Below are positions 44,563 through 53,451 of a stretch of DNA of 64,000 nucleotides, piece by piece (within the stretch, counting starts at the first letter, position 1; every line of letters starts with the position of its first letter). The notes below the pieces were generated by a model. That model was not told the origin of the DNA. It did no database searches and saw only the letters and a program-made list of their open reading frames with translations. The stretch comes from Eubacteriales bacterium (lineage in GTDB: Bacteria > Bacillota > Clostridia > Lachnospirales > Lachnospiraceae). Both the position numbers and the translations under genes were made by a program. The DNA lies in assembly GCA_030526715.1 (NCBI GenBank), contig JAUNCG010000002.1, positions 1-64,000 of the forward strand. The letters run 5' to 3'.

Positions 44563-45306
44563 TTATTTCTTAGATGATGTTCGCTGCGTATGCTGCTCAA
44601 GCATCTGCGCGATTGCCCTCTGGGTATAGGCGCCGAGGAATTTCTTGTCTTCCCGGGAAAGCTCCTTTGGATAAATGGGCTTTCCATATTCCAGAATGAC
44701 GTGAGCCGGACGGATCTTCGGGTATTGATTTTCGAAGATACCGGCAGAATTGGTGATGGCTATGGGGATAATCGGATAGCCGGTCTTCTCGGCCATCTTC
44801 AGACTGCCTTCCTTGAACGGCATCATCTCCGTGCCTTTATTTCGGGTACCCTCAGGGAAGATACACATGGAGATCCCGTTCTTCATCTGCTCGATACCGG
44901 TGAGGATAGTCTTGAGTCCCTGACGGATGTCCTGACGGTTCAGAAACAGGCAGTAGAGACGCTTCATCCAGATAGAGAGCAGCGGAATCTTTTCCATGCT
45001 GTCCTTCGCTACGTAGCCGGTCAGACCCGGACAGCGACAGTAGGTAAGCAGAATGTCAAAATAGCTTCTGTGATTACCTACATAGAGAACCGTCTGATCC
45101 TTTGGTACATTTTCAAAACCGATGACCTCAATCTTTGCTCCGGTCTCCCACAGGATAAACCGAAATACCGCCTGAATGATCCTCAGGGAAGAGATGTCAC
45201 GTGCGTAGGGATGGAACCTGCCGATGATCCATTCCACAAGCAGAAGCGGGATAGAGAGGATCAGGAATCCGACGACAGTGATGCATACAATGATAAATCT
45301 GATCAT
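44563..45306 (-). CDS. plsC: 1-acyl-sn-glycerol-3-phosphate acyltransferase
   Basis: 247 residues: an N-terminal membrane segment (about 5-27), then the acyltransferase domain with the catalytic NHRSYFD (HX4D) and phosphate-binding FPEGTRNKG. It makes phosphatidic acid from lysophosphatidic acid at the membrane. AGGAAGG precedes the ATG. It is divergent from the HAD phosphatase gene, with separate promoters. Confidence 0.94.
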   Translation of the reverse strand: MIRFIIVCITVVGFLILSIPLLLVEWIIGRFHPYARDISSLRIIQAVFRFILWETGAKIEVIGFENVPKDQTVLYVGNHRSYFDILLTYCRCPGLTGYVAKDSMEKIPLLSIWMKRLYCLFLNRQDIRQGLKTILTGIEQMKNGISMCIFPEGTRNKGTEMMPFKEGSLKMAEKTGYPIIPIAITNSAGIFENQYPKIRPAHVILEYGKPIYPKELSREDKKFLGAYTQRAIAQMLEQHTQRTSSKK

Positions 45307-45342
45307 AACATTGCCTTCCTATTTTTATTCATTTTTGGTATT

Positions 45343-45371
45343 AGTATACAAAAGTTCTTTCTGACTTGCAA
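45343..45371 (-). promoter_or_regulatory. Promoter of plsC
   Basis: On minus, TTGCAA (plus 45366-45371), 17-bp spacer, TATACT (plus 45343-45348). Confidence 0.75.
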
Positions 45372-45382
45372 GAAAAATGTAT

Positions 45383-45411
45383 TTGAAGCCCCCTTTGGTG
45401 CATGGTACAAT
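45383..45411 (+). promoter_or_regulatory. Promoter of the HAD phosphatase gene
   Basis: TTGAAG (45383-45388), 17-bp spacer, TACAAT (45406-45411). Confidence 0.7.
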
Positions 45412-45441
45412 GAACACATTGTACGGGCAAGGAGGAGAAAA

Positions 45442-46092
45442 ATGAATCGAAAATATCTGTTGTTTGATCTGGATGGCACCTTGACGGATTCCGAGGAAGG
45501 AATCACCAAATGTGTGGCCTATGCATTGGAGCATTTCGGAATCCATGAGACGGATCAGGGAATGCTGCGGAAGTTCATCGGGCCGCCGCTGATGGATTCC
45601 TTTATGGAATATTATGGATTTTCAGAGGAGATGGCGCTGGAGGCGACGGAAAAATATCGCGAAAGATTCGGCAAGATCGGACTTTTTGAAAACACAGTAT
45701 ATGAGGGGATACCACAGCTGCTGGCAGAGCTGCAGGCGTCCGGAAAGAAACTGATTCTTGCGACCTCCAAGCCTCTGATGTATGCGAAGAAAATTATGGA
45801 GCGTCATGGTCTGGCGAAGTATTTTTACGATATGCAGGGACCGGAGATGGATGGTACCCGCAATCGCAAGGAGGAAGTAGTAGCCTATGCCCTGCAGGTG
45901 AACCATATCGAGGATGTGACAGAGGCTGTGATGATCGGTGACCGTTTGCATGATATTGTGGGAGCCCGAGCCTGCGGACTGGACTGCATCGGAGTGCTGT
46001 ACGGCTTCGGTGACAGGGAGGAGCTGGAGCATTATGGTGCGACACAGATCGTAGAGACCGTGGAGGAGCTGGGACGCATTTTGGAAATATAA
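45442..46092 (+). CDS. HAD-superfamily phosphatase, phosphoglycolate-phosphatase-like
   Basis: 216 residues, HAD subfamily IA. The nucleophile motif FDLDGTLTDSEEG is at about 8-20, a helical cap at about 20-85, motif II ATSKP, and motif IV VMIGDRLHDIVGA. Close relatives are annotated as phosphoglycolate phosphatase or pyrophosphatase PpaX; the substrate is uncertain. The ATG at 45442 has GGAGGAG upstream; a much longer open frame over plsC was rejected. Confidence 0.9.
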   Translation: MNRKYLLFDLDGTLTDSEEGITKCVAYALEHFGIHETDQGMLRKFIGPPLMDSFMEYYGFSEEMALEATEKYRERFGKIGLFENTVYEGIPQLLAELQASGKKLILATSKPLMYAKKIMERHGLAKYFYDMQGPEMDGTRNRKEEVVAYALQVNHIEDVTEAVMIGDRLHDIVGARACGLDCIGVLYGFGDREELEHYGATQIVETVEELGRILEI

Positions 46093-46161
46093 AGAACCGC
46101 ACATATCGCGCACAGACGCTTCATAGACATAGTAAAAAGTGATGTGCAGGATAAGAGAACG

Positions 46162-46578
46162 ATGCGGAGAATATGGAAATGGTCAATACTGATAGTGACA
46201 ATACTGTTTGCCGGCCTTATGCTGTGGGGCTGCGGTGAGGTGAAGAAGCCGAAGAAGCTGCGGGATCTTGATTTTACGGTGCTGGCGCCGGAGCAGATTC
46301 CGGCGGCATTGACAGAGGTGATCGATGAGAACAAGGCTACGGAGATGAAGCTCAGCTATCAGAAGGAGGGCTTTCTCTACATAGCAAGAGGCTTTGGAGA
46401 ACAGACTACCGGAGGATACAGTATCGCAGTGGACGAATGCTGTCTGTCTGAGGATGGGATCCATGTAACATTTCGCCTGATCGGACCCGCCTCAGATGCG
46501 AAGATGAAGGAGGAGGTATCCTACCCCTATGTAGTGATCAAGCTGGAAGCAATAGACGGAACCATACAGTTTGATTAG
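46162..46578 (+). CDS. PrcB-C-domain-like lipoprotein
   Basis: 138 residues: a lipoprotein signal (LMLWGC, Cys about 24), then a domain with GGYSIAVDECCL and YPYVVIKLE that resembles the PrcB C-terminal domain, found in a Treponema protease complex and in many secreted proteins. Function here unknown. ATG 46162 was preferred over GTG 46144, which has no ribosome site; the site for 46162 is itself weak (AGGA). It ends just before a terminator hairpin. Confidence 0.68.
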   Translation: MRRIWKWSILIVTILFAGLMLWGCGEVKKPKKLRDLDFTVLAPEQIPAALTEVIDENKATEMKLSYQKEGFLYIARGFGEQTTGGYSIAVDECCLSEDGIHVTFRLIGPASDAKMKEEVSYPYVVIKLEAIDGTIQFD

Positions 46579-46588
46579 AAAAATATAT

Positions 46589-46617
46589 TCATAAGCAGAA
46601 CCCTCTGCGCATAGTCT
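46589..46617 (+). promoter_or_regulatory. Candidate sigma-E promoter of sipL
   Basis: TCATAAG (46589-46595), 14-bp spacer, CATAGTCT (46610-46617). The -10 lies within the 5' arm of the hairpin before sipL. Confidence 0.4.
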
Positions 46618-46650
46618 GCTAAGAGACAGACCATGCGGGAGGGATTTTTT
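46601..46650 (+). terminator. Terminator hairpin carrying the sipL ribosome site in its 3' arm
   Basis: The left arm from CCCTC to GTCTG (46601-46618) pairs with the right arm 46627-46643, ending GGGAGGG. ATTTTTT and the GTG start at 46651 follow at once. The arrangement is the same as before spoIID. Confidence 0.7.
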
Positions 46651-48219
46651 GTGGAGATTTTAAAGAAAAAGATTCGAATGATGTTTGAAAAATGCAGTGT
46701 AGTAACGCAGGTGACTCTGGATGAGGACAGTAACGTGCCGGACAGTCAGCCGGATGTGGAGCGAATCATCCAGAAATCGGCGGTCGTGAAGGTGGAGGAT
46801 ATCCGCACATCTACAGATCGCGTGAGCATCACGGGAGCATTGCAGGTGAAGGTGCTGTATCTGGCGGACACGACCGAGCACCAGCTGCAGCGACTAAATA
46901 TGACCTTGCCTTTTGCCGAGACGCAGATGCTGGAGGGATGCTCCGGAGAGGAAGGGGTCCATGTGCAGTGGGATATCGAGGATGTCACGGTGAAGCTTAT
47001 CAACTCAAGAAAGCTGAGCGTGCGAGCGCTGCTGGTGTTTACTTCGGCCTTGAAGGAGGCCCGTGAGGCGACGGCGGCGGTGGAGGTTCTGGGAGTACCG
47101 GAGCTGAGTGTACAGCAGCGCACGCTGGAGCTTCTGCAGCCGGTCACTCAGAAGAGGGACGTTCTTCGCGTGAAGGAGGAGCTGTCGGTTCCCTCCAATA
47201 AGCCGGACATTGCGGATATTCTGTGGGGCAATCTGGAACTGCGGGGCACGGATATCCGAATAAAAGAGGGAGCCTTTGATGTGCGGGGAGAGCTGTTTGT
47301 CTTTGTACTCTATGAGGGAGAGGATGAGGGAAAAAGCCGTCAGTGGATGGAGACAGCTCTGCCGTTCCAGATGCGGGTGGAATGTGAGCTGTGTTCTGCG
47401 GAGCAGATCGCGCAGATTGGAGTGAAGCTTGCCGAGAGCAGTGTGGAGGTCGGTGCGGACGAGGATGGGGAGCGAAGACGGATCATGCTGGAGGCGGTGC
47501 TGAATCTCGACATCAAGCTCTATCAGGAGGAACAGGTCAGCATTGTGGAGGATGTCTATACACCGGTACGGGAGCTGGTCCCGGTGCGGGAAGAACAGAC
47601 CTGTGAGAGTCTGCTCATGAAAAATACTTCCCGGATTCGAAGCACGGAAAGGATCCGGTTGGACAGTCGGCAGCCAAGGATCCTTCAAATCTGCAGCAGT
47701 CAGGGAGCCGTCAGGATCGATGATACGAAAATGACAGAAAAGGGGATCCGGGTAGAAGGCGCTGTTCTGGTGAATACGCTGTATGTGACGGCGGACGATC
47801 TGATTCCTTATGCGGTGATGGAGGGCGCGGTACCCTTTTCCCAGATTATCGAGGCAGAGGGAATTACGGAAAACTGCAGATATGATATCCATACCGAGCT
47901 GGAGCAGCTCTCCGTAAATATGACGGACAGTGAAGAAATCGAGGTGAAATCCAGTGTCAGCCTGTCGGCATTTGTAGTGCGGGTACGCCGGGAAGCCTGT
48001 ATAGTGGAGATTGAAGAACGCGAGCAGGATCTGAAAAAATTACAGGAAATACCGGGCATTGTTGGTTACGTTGTACAGCCGGAGGATACGCTGTGGAAAA
48101 TAGCGAGAACATATTATACGACACCGGATCGGATCTGTTCCCTGAATCAGATAAAAGAGACAGACCTTCAGCCCGGCATGGGGCTGATACTGCTGAAAAC
48201 AGTCAATGGTGGTGATTGA
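46651..48219 (+). CDS. sipL: SipL-like spore-coat morphogenetic protein (SPOCS repeats + LysM)
   Basis: 522 residues. It contains repeated DUF3794/SPOCS regions (VTLDEDSNVPDSQPDVERI near 20; a second NKPDIADILWG near 190; a third near 330-450) and a C-terminal LysM domain (about 472-518; QPEDTLWKIARTYY). In C. difficile, SipL (about the same length and layout) binds SpoIVA and is needed for coat assembly, replacing SpoVID. GTG 46651 was chosen over an ATG at 46633 because GGGAGGG then lies seven bases upstream and the N-terminus matches the family. Its start region is a terminator-type hairpin with a sigma-E-like promoter. Confidence 0.88.
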   Translation: MEILKKKIRMMFEKCSVVTQVTLDEDSNVPDSQPDVERIIQKSAVVKVEDIRTSTDRVSITGALQVKVLYLADTTEHQLQRLNMTLPFAETQMLEGCSGEEGVHVQWDIEDVTVKLINSRKLSVRALLVFTSALKEAREATAAVEVLGVPELSVQQRTLELLQPVTQKRDVLRVKEELSVPSNKPDIADILWGNLELRGTDIRIKEGAFDVRGELFVFVLYEGEDEGKSRQWMETALPFQMRVECELCSAEQIAQIGVKLAESSVEVGADEDGERRRIMLEAVLNLDIKLYQEEQVSIVEDVYTPVRELVPVREEQTCESLLMKNTSRIRSTERIRLDSRQPRILQICSSQGAVRIDDTKMTEKGIRVEGAVLVNTLYVTADDLIPYAVMEGAVPFSQIIEAEGITENCRYDIHTELEQLSVNMTDSEEIEVKSSVSLSAFVVRVRREACIVEIEEREQDLKKLQEIPGIVGYVVQPEDTLWKIARTYYTTPDRICSLNQIKETDLQPGMGLILLKTVNGGD

Positions 48220-48243
48220 CTTTTGTATAAAAAATGGTACAAT
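48216..48243 (+). promoter_or_regulatory. Promoter of ispE-gntR
   Basis: TTGACT (48216-48221, overlapping the sipL stop), 16-bp spacer, TACAAT (48238-48243). Confidence 0.65.
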
Positions 48244-48349
48244 CATTTTGTATACAAAGTGCTTACAGGGTAATATGGTTTATGAGAAAAAGATATCGGT
48301 ACCGCAGGTGAAGCGCGGGCGGTGAGAGATTCTTGAAGAGAGGTACAGT

Positions 48350-49246
48350 ATGAAGGAACTGCGGCTCAGAGCAAGGGCAAAGATTAATCTCGGACTGGAT
48401 GTGGTTCGGAAGAGAGACGATGGATACCACGAGGTGCGCATGATCATGCAGACGATCAATTTATATGATAAGATCCTGCTGCAGAAGCGCAGGAAGCCCG
48501 GAATCACGGTGACGACGAATCTGGGATTTCTTCCAGTGAATCAGGATAATCTGGTCTATAAGGCAGCGCAGCTGTTGATGGATGAATTTTCTGTGGAGGA
48601 AGGATTGAACATTGATCTGCAGAAGTACATACCGGTGGCGGCCGGTATGGCAGGGGGAAGCTCCGACGCGGCTGCAGTGCTCGTGGGAGTGAACCGGATG
48701 TTCCGGCTGGGATTGTCGAAGCAGGAGCTCATGGAGCGTAGTGTGAAGATCGGGGCAGATGTCCCATTCTGTGTGATGAGAGGAACGGCGCTGGCGGAGG
48801 GGATCGGTGAGAAGCTCACACCGCTGCCGGAGCTGCCGGACTGCTTTATCCTGATCGCGAAACCGAAGGTTTTTGTATCCACAAAATTTGTCTACGGGAA
48901 CCTGAAGGCGAATGAGCTGAAGGAGCATCCGCAGATCGACGCACAGATCGATGCGTTGAACAGAGACGATCTTCATGCGGTTGCCAAATATATGGGGAAT
49001 GTACTGGAGACGGTGACGATTCCGGAGTATCCGGTGATCGAGGAGATCAAGCGCACCATGCTGGATCACGGTGCGCTCAATTCCATGATGAGCGGCAGCG
49101 GACCGACGGTCTTCGGATTGTTTGAAAAGAGGGAGGATGCTCAGAAGGCTTATAATGCACTGCTGCGGGGCGAGGACGCGAAGCAGGTCTATCTTATAGA
49201 GCAGAGCAGCTGCCGGAGAGTACGGAGGAAGAAGGATGAACGATAA
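48350..49246 (+). CDS. ispE: 4-diphosphocytidyl-2-C-methyl-D-erythritol kinase
   Basis: 298 residues, GHMP kinase. It phosphorylates CDP-methylerythritol in the MEP isoprenoid pathway. The GHMP ATP motif PVAAGMAGGSSDAAA is at about 97, KINLGLDV at the start and MSGSGPTVFG near 250. AAGAGAGG precedes the ATG. Its end overlaps the gntR start by 11 bases, a pairing common in Clostridia. Confidence 0.96.
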   Translation: MKELRLRARAKINLGLDVVRKRDDGYHEVRMIMQTINLYDKILLQKRRKPGITVTTNLGFLPVNQDNLVYKAAQLLMDEFSVEEGLNIDLQKYIPVAAGMAGGSSDAAAVLVGVNRMFRLGLSKQELMERSVKIGADVPFCVMRGTALAEGIGEKLTPLPELPDCFILIAKPKVFVSTKFVYGNLKANELKEHPQIDAQIDALNRDDLHAVAKYMGNVLETVTIPEYPVIEEIKRTMLDHGALNSMMSGSGPTVFGLFEKREDAQKAYNALLRGEDAKQVYLIEQSSCRRVRRKKDER

Positions 49247-49928
49247 TTTTCATGTCGACATGAATGAATATCTGCCGCTGCGGGATGTGGTATTTCATAC
49301 CCTGCGCAATGCGATATTGAAAGGAGAGCTCAAGCCCGGAGAACGTCTGATGGAGATCCAGCTGGCACAGAGACTCGGCGTGAGCCGGACGCCGGTGCGT
49401 GAGGCCATCCGGAAGCTGGAGCTGGAGGGACTGGCGATCATGATTCCGCGAAGAGGCGCTATCGTGGCGGAGATCACGATTCAGGATCTTGAGGATGTGC
49501 TGGAGGTGCGTGAGGCTCTAGAGGAGCTGGCAGTGCAGAAGGCCTGTGACTATATGACCGATGAGCAGCTCAAGGAGCTGAAAAAAGCTGCGGATGACTT
49601 CAAGCGTGCTGCAGAGGAGGCAGACCTGATGGCGCTGGTGGAGACGGATATGCGTTTCCATGAGACGATTTATCAGTCTACCAACAATCGACGTCTTCAG
49701 CAGACTCTGACGAATCTGAGAGAGCAGATGTATCGTTATCGTATGGAATACCTCAAGGATAAGCGCGCGTATAAGACGCTGATCGAGGAGCACAATACGA
49801 TTCGCCGTGCGATCCGCAAGAAGGATAAGGGAAAATCCGGCAATGCCATGCGCGAGCATATCAAGAACCAGAAGCTGGCCATCATTCGCAGTCTGAAGAT
49901 GCAGGAAAAGGAAAAAGGAGCCGAATAG
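49236..49928 (+). CDS. GntR-family transcriptional regulator (FCD subfamily)
   Basis: 230 residues: an N-terminal winged helix (about 12-75; LAQRLGVSRTPVREAIRKLE) and an all-helical FCD ligand domain (about 85-215). FCD regulators usually respond to small organic acids, amino acids or sugar acids; the ligand here is unknown. GAAGG precedes the ATG, and the start lies inside the end of ispE, so translation is coupled. Confidence 0.93.
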   Translation: MNDNFHVDMNEYLPLRDVVFHTLRNAILKGELKPGERLMEIQLAQRLGVSRTPVREAIRKLELEGLAIMIPRRGAIVAEITIQDLEDVLEVREALEELAVQKACDYMTDEQLKELKKAADDFKRAAEEADLMALVETDMRFHETIYQSTNNRRLQQTLTNLREQMYRYRMEYLKDKRAYKTLIEEHNTIRRAIRKKDKGKSGNAMREHIKNQKLAIIRSLKMQEKEKGAE

Positions 49929-49964
49929 TATTCGGTGTATAAATGATAGAGATATGGTTATCTT

Positions 49965-49998
49965 AAAAGAGGAGGACAAAAGTCTATCCTCTTTTTTT
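49965..49998 (+). terminator. Terminator before the gerA operon
   Basis: AAAAGAGGA (49965-49973) pairs with TCCTCTTTT (49987-49995), with a GAC/GTC inner stem, then a run of seven T. Confidence 0.8.
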
Positions 49999-50039
49999 GT
50001 ACCAAGATCAAAGCTTATGAGATGGAAAGGCTGGTGACT

Positions 50040-51155
50040 ATGGAGATACCACAGGCAGAGTCGGAGAAGGCTCTTCGAGGCTCCAGAGAAGCATTTACGG
50101 AAGATCTGAAGGAAAATAAATCCCTGCTTACGAAGCGCATCGCAGATCCCGGACTTGTATTTCTTGAAAAGCGTCTTGGAACCAGAACGGAGACGGGATG
50201 CTGTCTTGCTTATATCAAAGATATCGCGCAGGCAGAGCTGATCGCCGGTGTAGAACAGAGTCTGGAGGAGTGGAAGCGGGACGAGATCATGGACAGCGGA
50301 GTACTGGAGCAGCTGATCAAAGAAAATCCCGGGTCGCCCTTTCCACAGTGTCAGATGACAGAACGTCCGGATCGGGTATGTCAGGCGCTTCTGGACGGAC
50401 GTATGGCGCTGCTGCTGGATCATTCCCCGCAGGCGCTGCTGCTTCCGGCGACACTGAATACCTTATTTCAGACCAGCGACGACTATTACCGCAGCTTCTG
50501 GATCGTGTCGTTCCTTCGGATCCTGCGGGCGGTTTGTGCATGGCTTGCTATCTTTCTGCCGGGATTTTATGTGGCGGTGACCTGTTTTCATACACAGATT
50601 CTGCCGACGCCGCTGATACTCGCAATGGCGAAGGCGCGGCAGGGGGTACCCTTCCCGTGCATCGTGGAGATCCTTTTGATGGAGCTGGCCTTCGAACTGA
50701 TCCGGGAGGCCGGTCTTCGTATGCCGGGAGCTATCGGGAACACGATCGGTATCGTGGGAGGACTGATCATCGGACAATCTGCCGTGAGTGCGGATCTTGT
50801 CAGTCCGATGACGGTGGTGATCGTGGCGCTTACGGCGCTGGGATCCTTCTGTATGCCGAATGAGGAATTCTCGGAGGCACTGCGGATGATCAAATATATC
50901 ATGCTGTTTCTGGGTGGCTTTTTTGGGATTTTCGGACTTGTGTTCGGAGGATATGTGCTGCTTTTGCATCTGGCAGAGCTGACGAGCTGCGGAATTCCTT
51001 ATCTCTATCCATATGTGGCAGGAGAGGTCAATGAAAACAAGGATCTGCAGGATGCGCTGATACGGGCGCCCATGACGGCGCTTTGGAAGCGGCCGTTATT
51101 TGCACGAAGAAGACAGAGGATACGTATGCGCCGGGAGGGAAAGGATGTTCGCTGA
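50040..51155 (+). CDS. GerA-family spore germination protein, short N-terminus
   Basis: 371 residues. It begins directly at the conserved RGSREAFTEDLKENKSLL segment, which in full GerAA/SpoVAF-type proteins is preceded by about 120 residues of a first cytosolic subdomain. It keeps the second subdomain (FPQCQMTERPDRVC near 100), then about five to six spans (170-345) including PMTVVIVALTALGSFCMPNEE. In germination receptors this subunit pairs with a GerB permease and a GerC lipoprotein, both following here. ATG 50040 was chosen because GGAAAGG is upstream; no in-frame start exists further up, where a stop at 49947 and a terminator intervene. Confidence 0.85.
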   Translation: MEIPQAESEKALRGSREAFTEDLKENKSLLTKRIADPGLVFLEKRLGTRTETGCCLAYIKDIAQAELIAGVEQSLEEWKRDEIMDSGVLEQLIKENPGSPFPQCQMTERPDRVCQALLDGRMALLLDHSPQALLLPATLNTLFQTSDDYYRSFWIVSFLRILRAVCAWLAIFLPGFYVAVTCFHTQILPTPLILAMAKARQGVPFPCIVEILLMELAFELIREAGLRMPGAIGNTIGIVGGLIIGQSAVSADLVSPMTVVIVALTALGSFCMPNEEFSEALRMIKYIMLFLGGFFGIFGLVFGGYVLLLHLAELTSCGIPYLYPYVAGEVNENKDLQDALIRAPMTALWKRPLFARRRQRIRMRREGKDVR

Positions 51156-52326
51156 AAACGGGAAAATATCAAAACAGGAGATGCGCAGTCTTCTGGTTCT
51201 GGGGTGGATCGGCAAACAGAGCCTGCTGTTTCCGATACTGCTGAAGTCTCTGTATGGATGGGAAAAGACGGCGGCGCTGCTGCTGAGTCTGGTGTGGATC
51301 GTTCTTTTTATATCGTTGCTGAAAAAGGTTAGAAAAAAAAGAGAAGCATCTATGCCGAAAGCGCATATGTATCTGATCGGAATCCCGTTTTTTTTCTATT
51401 TACTGAGCAATGAGCTGTATTTGATCCGTGTCACGGCGCGGGTGAGCGCGGTATGTATTTTGCCGGAAACCGGTGAGACGGCACTGTGCCTCCTTTTGCT
51501 GTTTGCCGCATGGATGGCGGAGGTAGGAGATGCGCAGAAACGGGGACGCGCGGCACAGGCGCTGTATCCTGTCGTGCTGATCGCGTTGCTGACGCTGATG
51601 ATAGCCGCTCTCTGGGGGATTCAGCCGACATACCTGTGGAAAGCGCTGAACGGGAACACAGAGGACGCGGTGAAAATGCTGCCGCCGACGTGGAGCGCCG
51701 GAGCTGTGGCAGATCTCATACAGACCTCTCCGGCGCTTGCAAAAGGAATCGCCGTGACAGGCGCCAGCTTGCTGTTGGCGGCATCCTTTGCGGAAATGGA
51801 GCTCCTGCTGTTTGAAAATATGTATATAGATTGCAGGACGATGAGGGGAAGCGTATTGCGGGTCATGGGAAGCATGTGCCTGCTGACGATACTGATGATC
51901 GGTTCCTTTGGCGCGACGCCGTTGAACCGTCTGGAATGGCCGGTGCCGGTACTTATGAGCAGTGTGAAGCTGCCGGGAGATTTTCTGCAGCGCTGGGATG
52001 TGATATTTCTTGCCATACTGCTGTTTGGTCTGTTTACGGCGATAAGCAGTGGACTGCATGGCCTGCACAGGATCGCCGGAGAACTGCTTCCGCGGCATTT
52101 GATGAGATTGCGCAGACCGGAGGCGGCGGGAATTCTGGTGCTGCTGTGCCTTATCGCAGTAGGAGAATATGAGCAGGCAGAATGGTTGTATCTGAAGCTG
52201 ACGCTTTGCATCATCGTACCGGTGATGACAGCAGTGCTGCTGATCATATGGGGGATGAGAACCGGAAACGAAAAAGAAACGCATACAAAAACGGAAATAC
52301 AGGACACAGGTGAGGCAGATAGATGA
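51145..52326 (+). CDS. GerB-family germination receptor permease
   Basis: 393 residues with about ten membrane spans, of the Spore_permease (GerAB) family in the APC superfamily. In other spore formers this subunit binds the germinant amino acid or sugar. The N-terminus (GKISKQEMRSLLVLGWIG) is typical. The ATG at 51145 has GGGAGGGAAAGG upstream and overlaps the gerA end by 11 bases. It is of normal length, unlike its two shortened partners. Confidence 0.85.
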   Translation: MFAENGKISKQEMRSLLVLGWIGKQSLLFPILLKSLYGWEKTAALLLSLVWIVLFISLLKKVRKKREASMPKAHMYLIGIPFFFYLLSNELYLIRVTARVSAVCILPETGETALCLLLLFAAWMAEVGDAQKRGRAAQALYPVVLIALLTLMIAALWGIQPTYLWKALNGNTEDAVKMLPPTWSAGAVADLIQTSPALAKGIAVTGASLLLAASFAEMELLLFENMYIDCRTMRGSVLRVMGSMCLLTILMIGSFGATPLNRLEWPVPVLMSSVKLPGDFLQRWDVIFLAILLFGLFTAISSGLHGLHRIAGELLPRHLMRLRRPEAAGILVLLCLIAVGEYEQAEWLYLKLTLCIIVPVMTAVLLIIWGMRTGNEKETHTKTEIQDTGEADR

Positions 52327-52346
52327 TATGAGAAAAGGCGGGATAA

Positions 52347-52868
52347 ATGAAAATGAATAGAAAAATCGGATTTCGAAAAGGACTTTGGGCAGGTGCAATC
52401 TGGATACTCACAGTGCTGCTGCTCACCGGCTGCAGTGCCAGAGATCTGGAGGATCGGACATTTCCGCAGGCCATGGAGGTGGAACTGGTGGAACAGGAGC
52501 TGCAGGGAGGCTTCGGAGAGCATACGGTGAGAGGAAGCAGCCTGCAGGAGCTGATAGAACGCTATCAGGCAGAGAGTGACAAGTATGTGGATCTGGGGCA
52601 TGTGAAGGTGCTGGTTCTCGGAACGCAATTGCTGGGACAGAAGGCACAGCTGCAAAGTCTGATGGAGGAAATGAATGCACAGCCTATACTCGCGCGGAAT
52701 ATACTGGTAGTGTCCTATAAATTTGCGGATGAGAAAAGCTGCCTGAAGAAGCTGGAAGAAAAAGGCATCGTTCCCGGAGAGTATCTGAGCGATCTCTACA
52801 AGAACAATCCCCAATATAAAAAACATGCGACGGCGACACTCGCTGAGGTGATCGCGGCAGTGCTATGA
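52347..52868 (+). CDS. GerC-like germination lipoprotein, single-domain form
   Basis: 173 residues: a lipoprotein signal (LLLTGC, Cys about 29), then a domain that follows the GerAC N-terminal domain (SARDLEDRTFPQAMEVE, near the usual WDxREIxD; KVLVLGTQLL; PILARNILVVSY). Full GerAC proteins have about 370 residues in three domains; domains two and three are absent and the frame ends cleanly. AAGGCGGG precedes the ATG. It ends three bases before the convergent aroK stop. Confidence 0.75.
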   Translation: MKMNRKIGFRKGLWAGAIWILTVLLLTGCSARDLEDRTFPQAMEVELVEQELQGGFGEHTVRGSSLQELIERYQAESDKYVDLGHVKVLVLGTQLLGQKAQLQSLMEEMNAQPILARNILVVSYKFADEKSCLKKLEEKGIVPGEYLSDLYKNNPQYKKHATATLAEVIAAVL

Positions 52869-52871
52869 ACG

Positions 52872-53381
52872 TCAGCTATTTTCCAAAAGAGCCTTCTCGA
52901 TGGAATGCACAACATTGCGCACATTGCTGTCACGCAGTTCAATGGTCAGATGCGCATAGCGCTCATAGAGAGGAACCCGCTCATCATAGAGCTCGCGCAG
53001 GGATTGACCCGGTCGAAAGGTAACTCCGCGTTTCGTAAGATCGCCGAGACGGTTGGCGATCGTAGGATAATCCGCCTTCAGATATACGACGGTACTGATC
53101 TCGCGCAGATGACGCATGGCCGCGTCGCTGTATACGGCGCTGCCACCGGTGGCGATGACGGCATGGGACACCTGAATATTGCTGTTCACACGCTCCTCCA
53201 CCCGGGCGAAGCCCTCATGTCCCTGAGCTTCGATGATCTGCCACAGCAGCAGCCCTTCTTCCTTTTGAATAAGAAGATCAGAATCGATAAAATCATAGCC
53301 GAGCACCTTGGCGAGCACGACGCCTACGGTACTTTTTCCTGCGCCCGGCATACCGATGAGGGTTACGTTATTTTTATTCAT
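52872..53381 (-). CDS. aroK: Shikimate kinase
   Basis: 169 residues. It phosphorylates shikimate in aromatic amino-acid synthesis. P-loop GMPGAGKST (10-18), shikimate-binding DFIDSD (about 32-37), ATGGSAVY, and the lid TKRGVTFRPG. AAAGGA precedes the ATG at 53381; a longer frame reaching 53615 would cross the promoter. Convergent with the ger operon with no room for a separate terminator. Confidence 0.95.
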   Translation of the reverse strand: MNKNNVTLIGMPGAGKSTVGVVLAKVLGYDFIDSDLLIQKEEGLLLWQIIEAQGHEGFARVEERVNSNIQVSHAVIATGGSAVYSDAAMRHLREISTVVYLKADYPTIANRLGDLTKRGVTFRPGQSLRELYDERVPLYERYAHLTIELRDSNVRNVVHSIEKALLENS

Positions 53382-53421
53382 AAAAAATCCTTTCGTAAAA
53401 ATATGTTTTGTTTCGTTTGCT

Positions 53422-53451
53422 ATTATATCAAAAAAGACTTGACAACCGCAA
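53422..53451 (-). promoter_or_regulatory. Promoter of aroK
   Basis: On minus, TTGCGG (plus 53446-53451), 18-bp spacer, TATAAT (plus 53422-53427). It overlaps the divergent promoter of the SGNH gene. Confidence 0.65.

Noticed and set aside
44590-45441. N-terminal extension of the HAD phosphatase frame over plsC
   Set aside because: It overlaps plsC and both promoters; the real start at 45442 has a strong ribosome site and opens onto the FDLDGT motif.
50040-52868. gerA and gerC as pseudogenes
   Set aside because: Frames are intact with ribosome sites, coupled starts and clean ends, so a shortened functional form is more likely.
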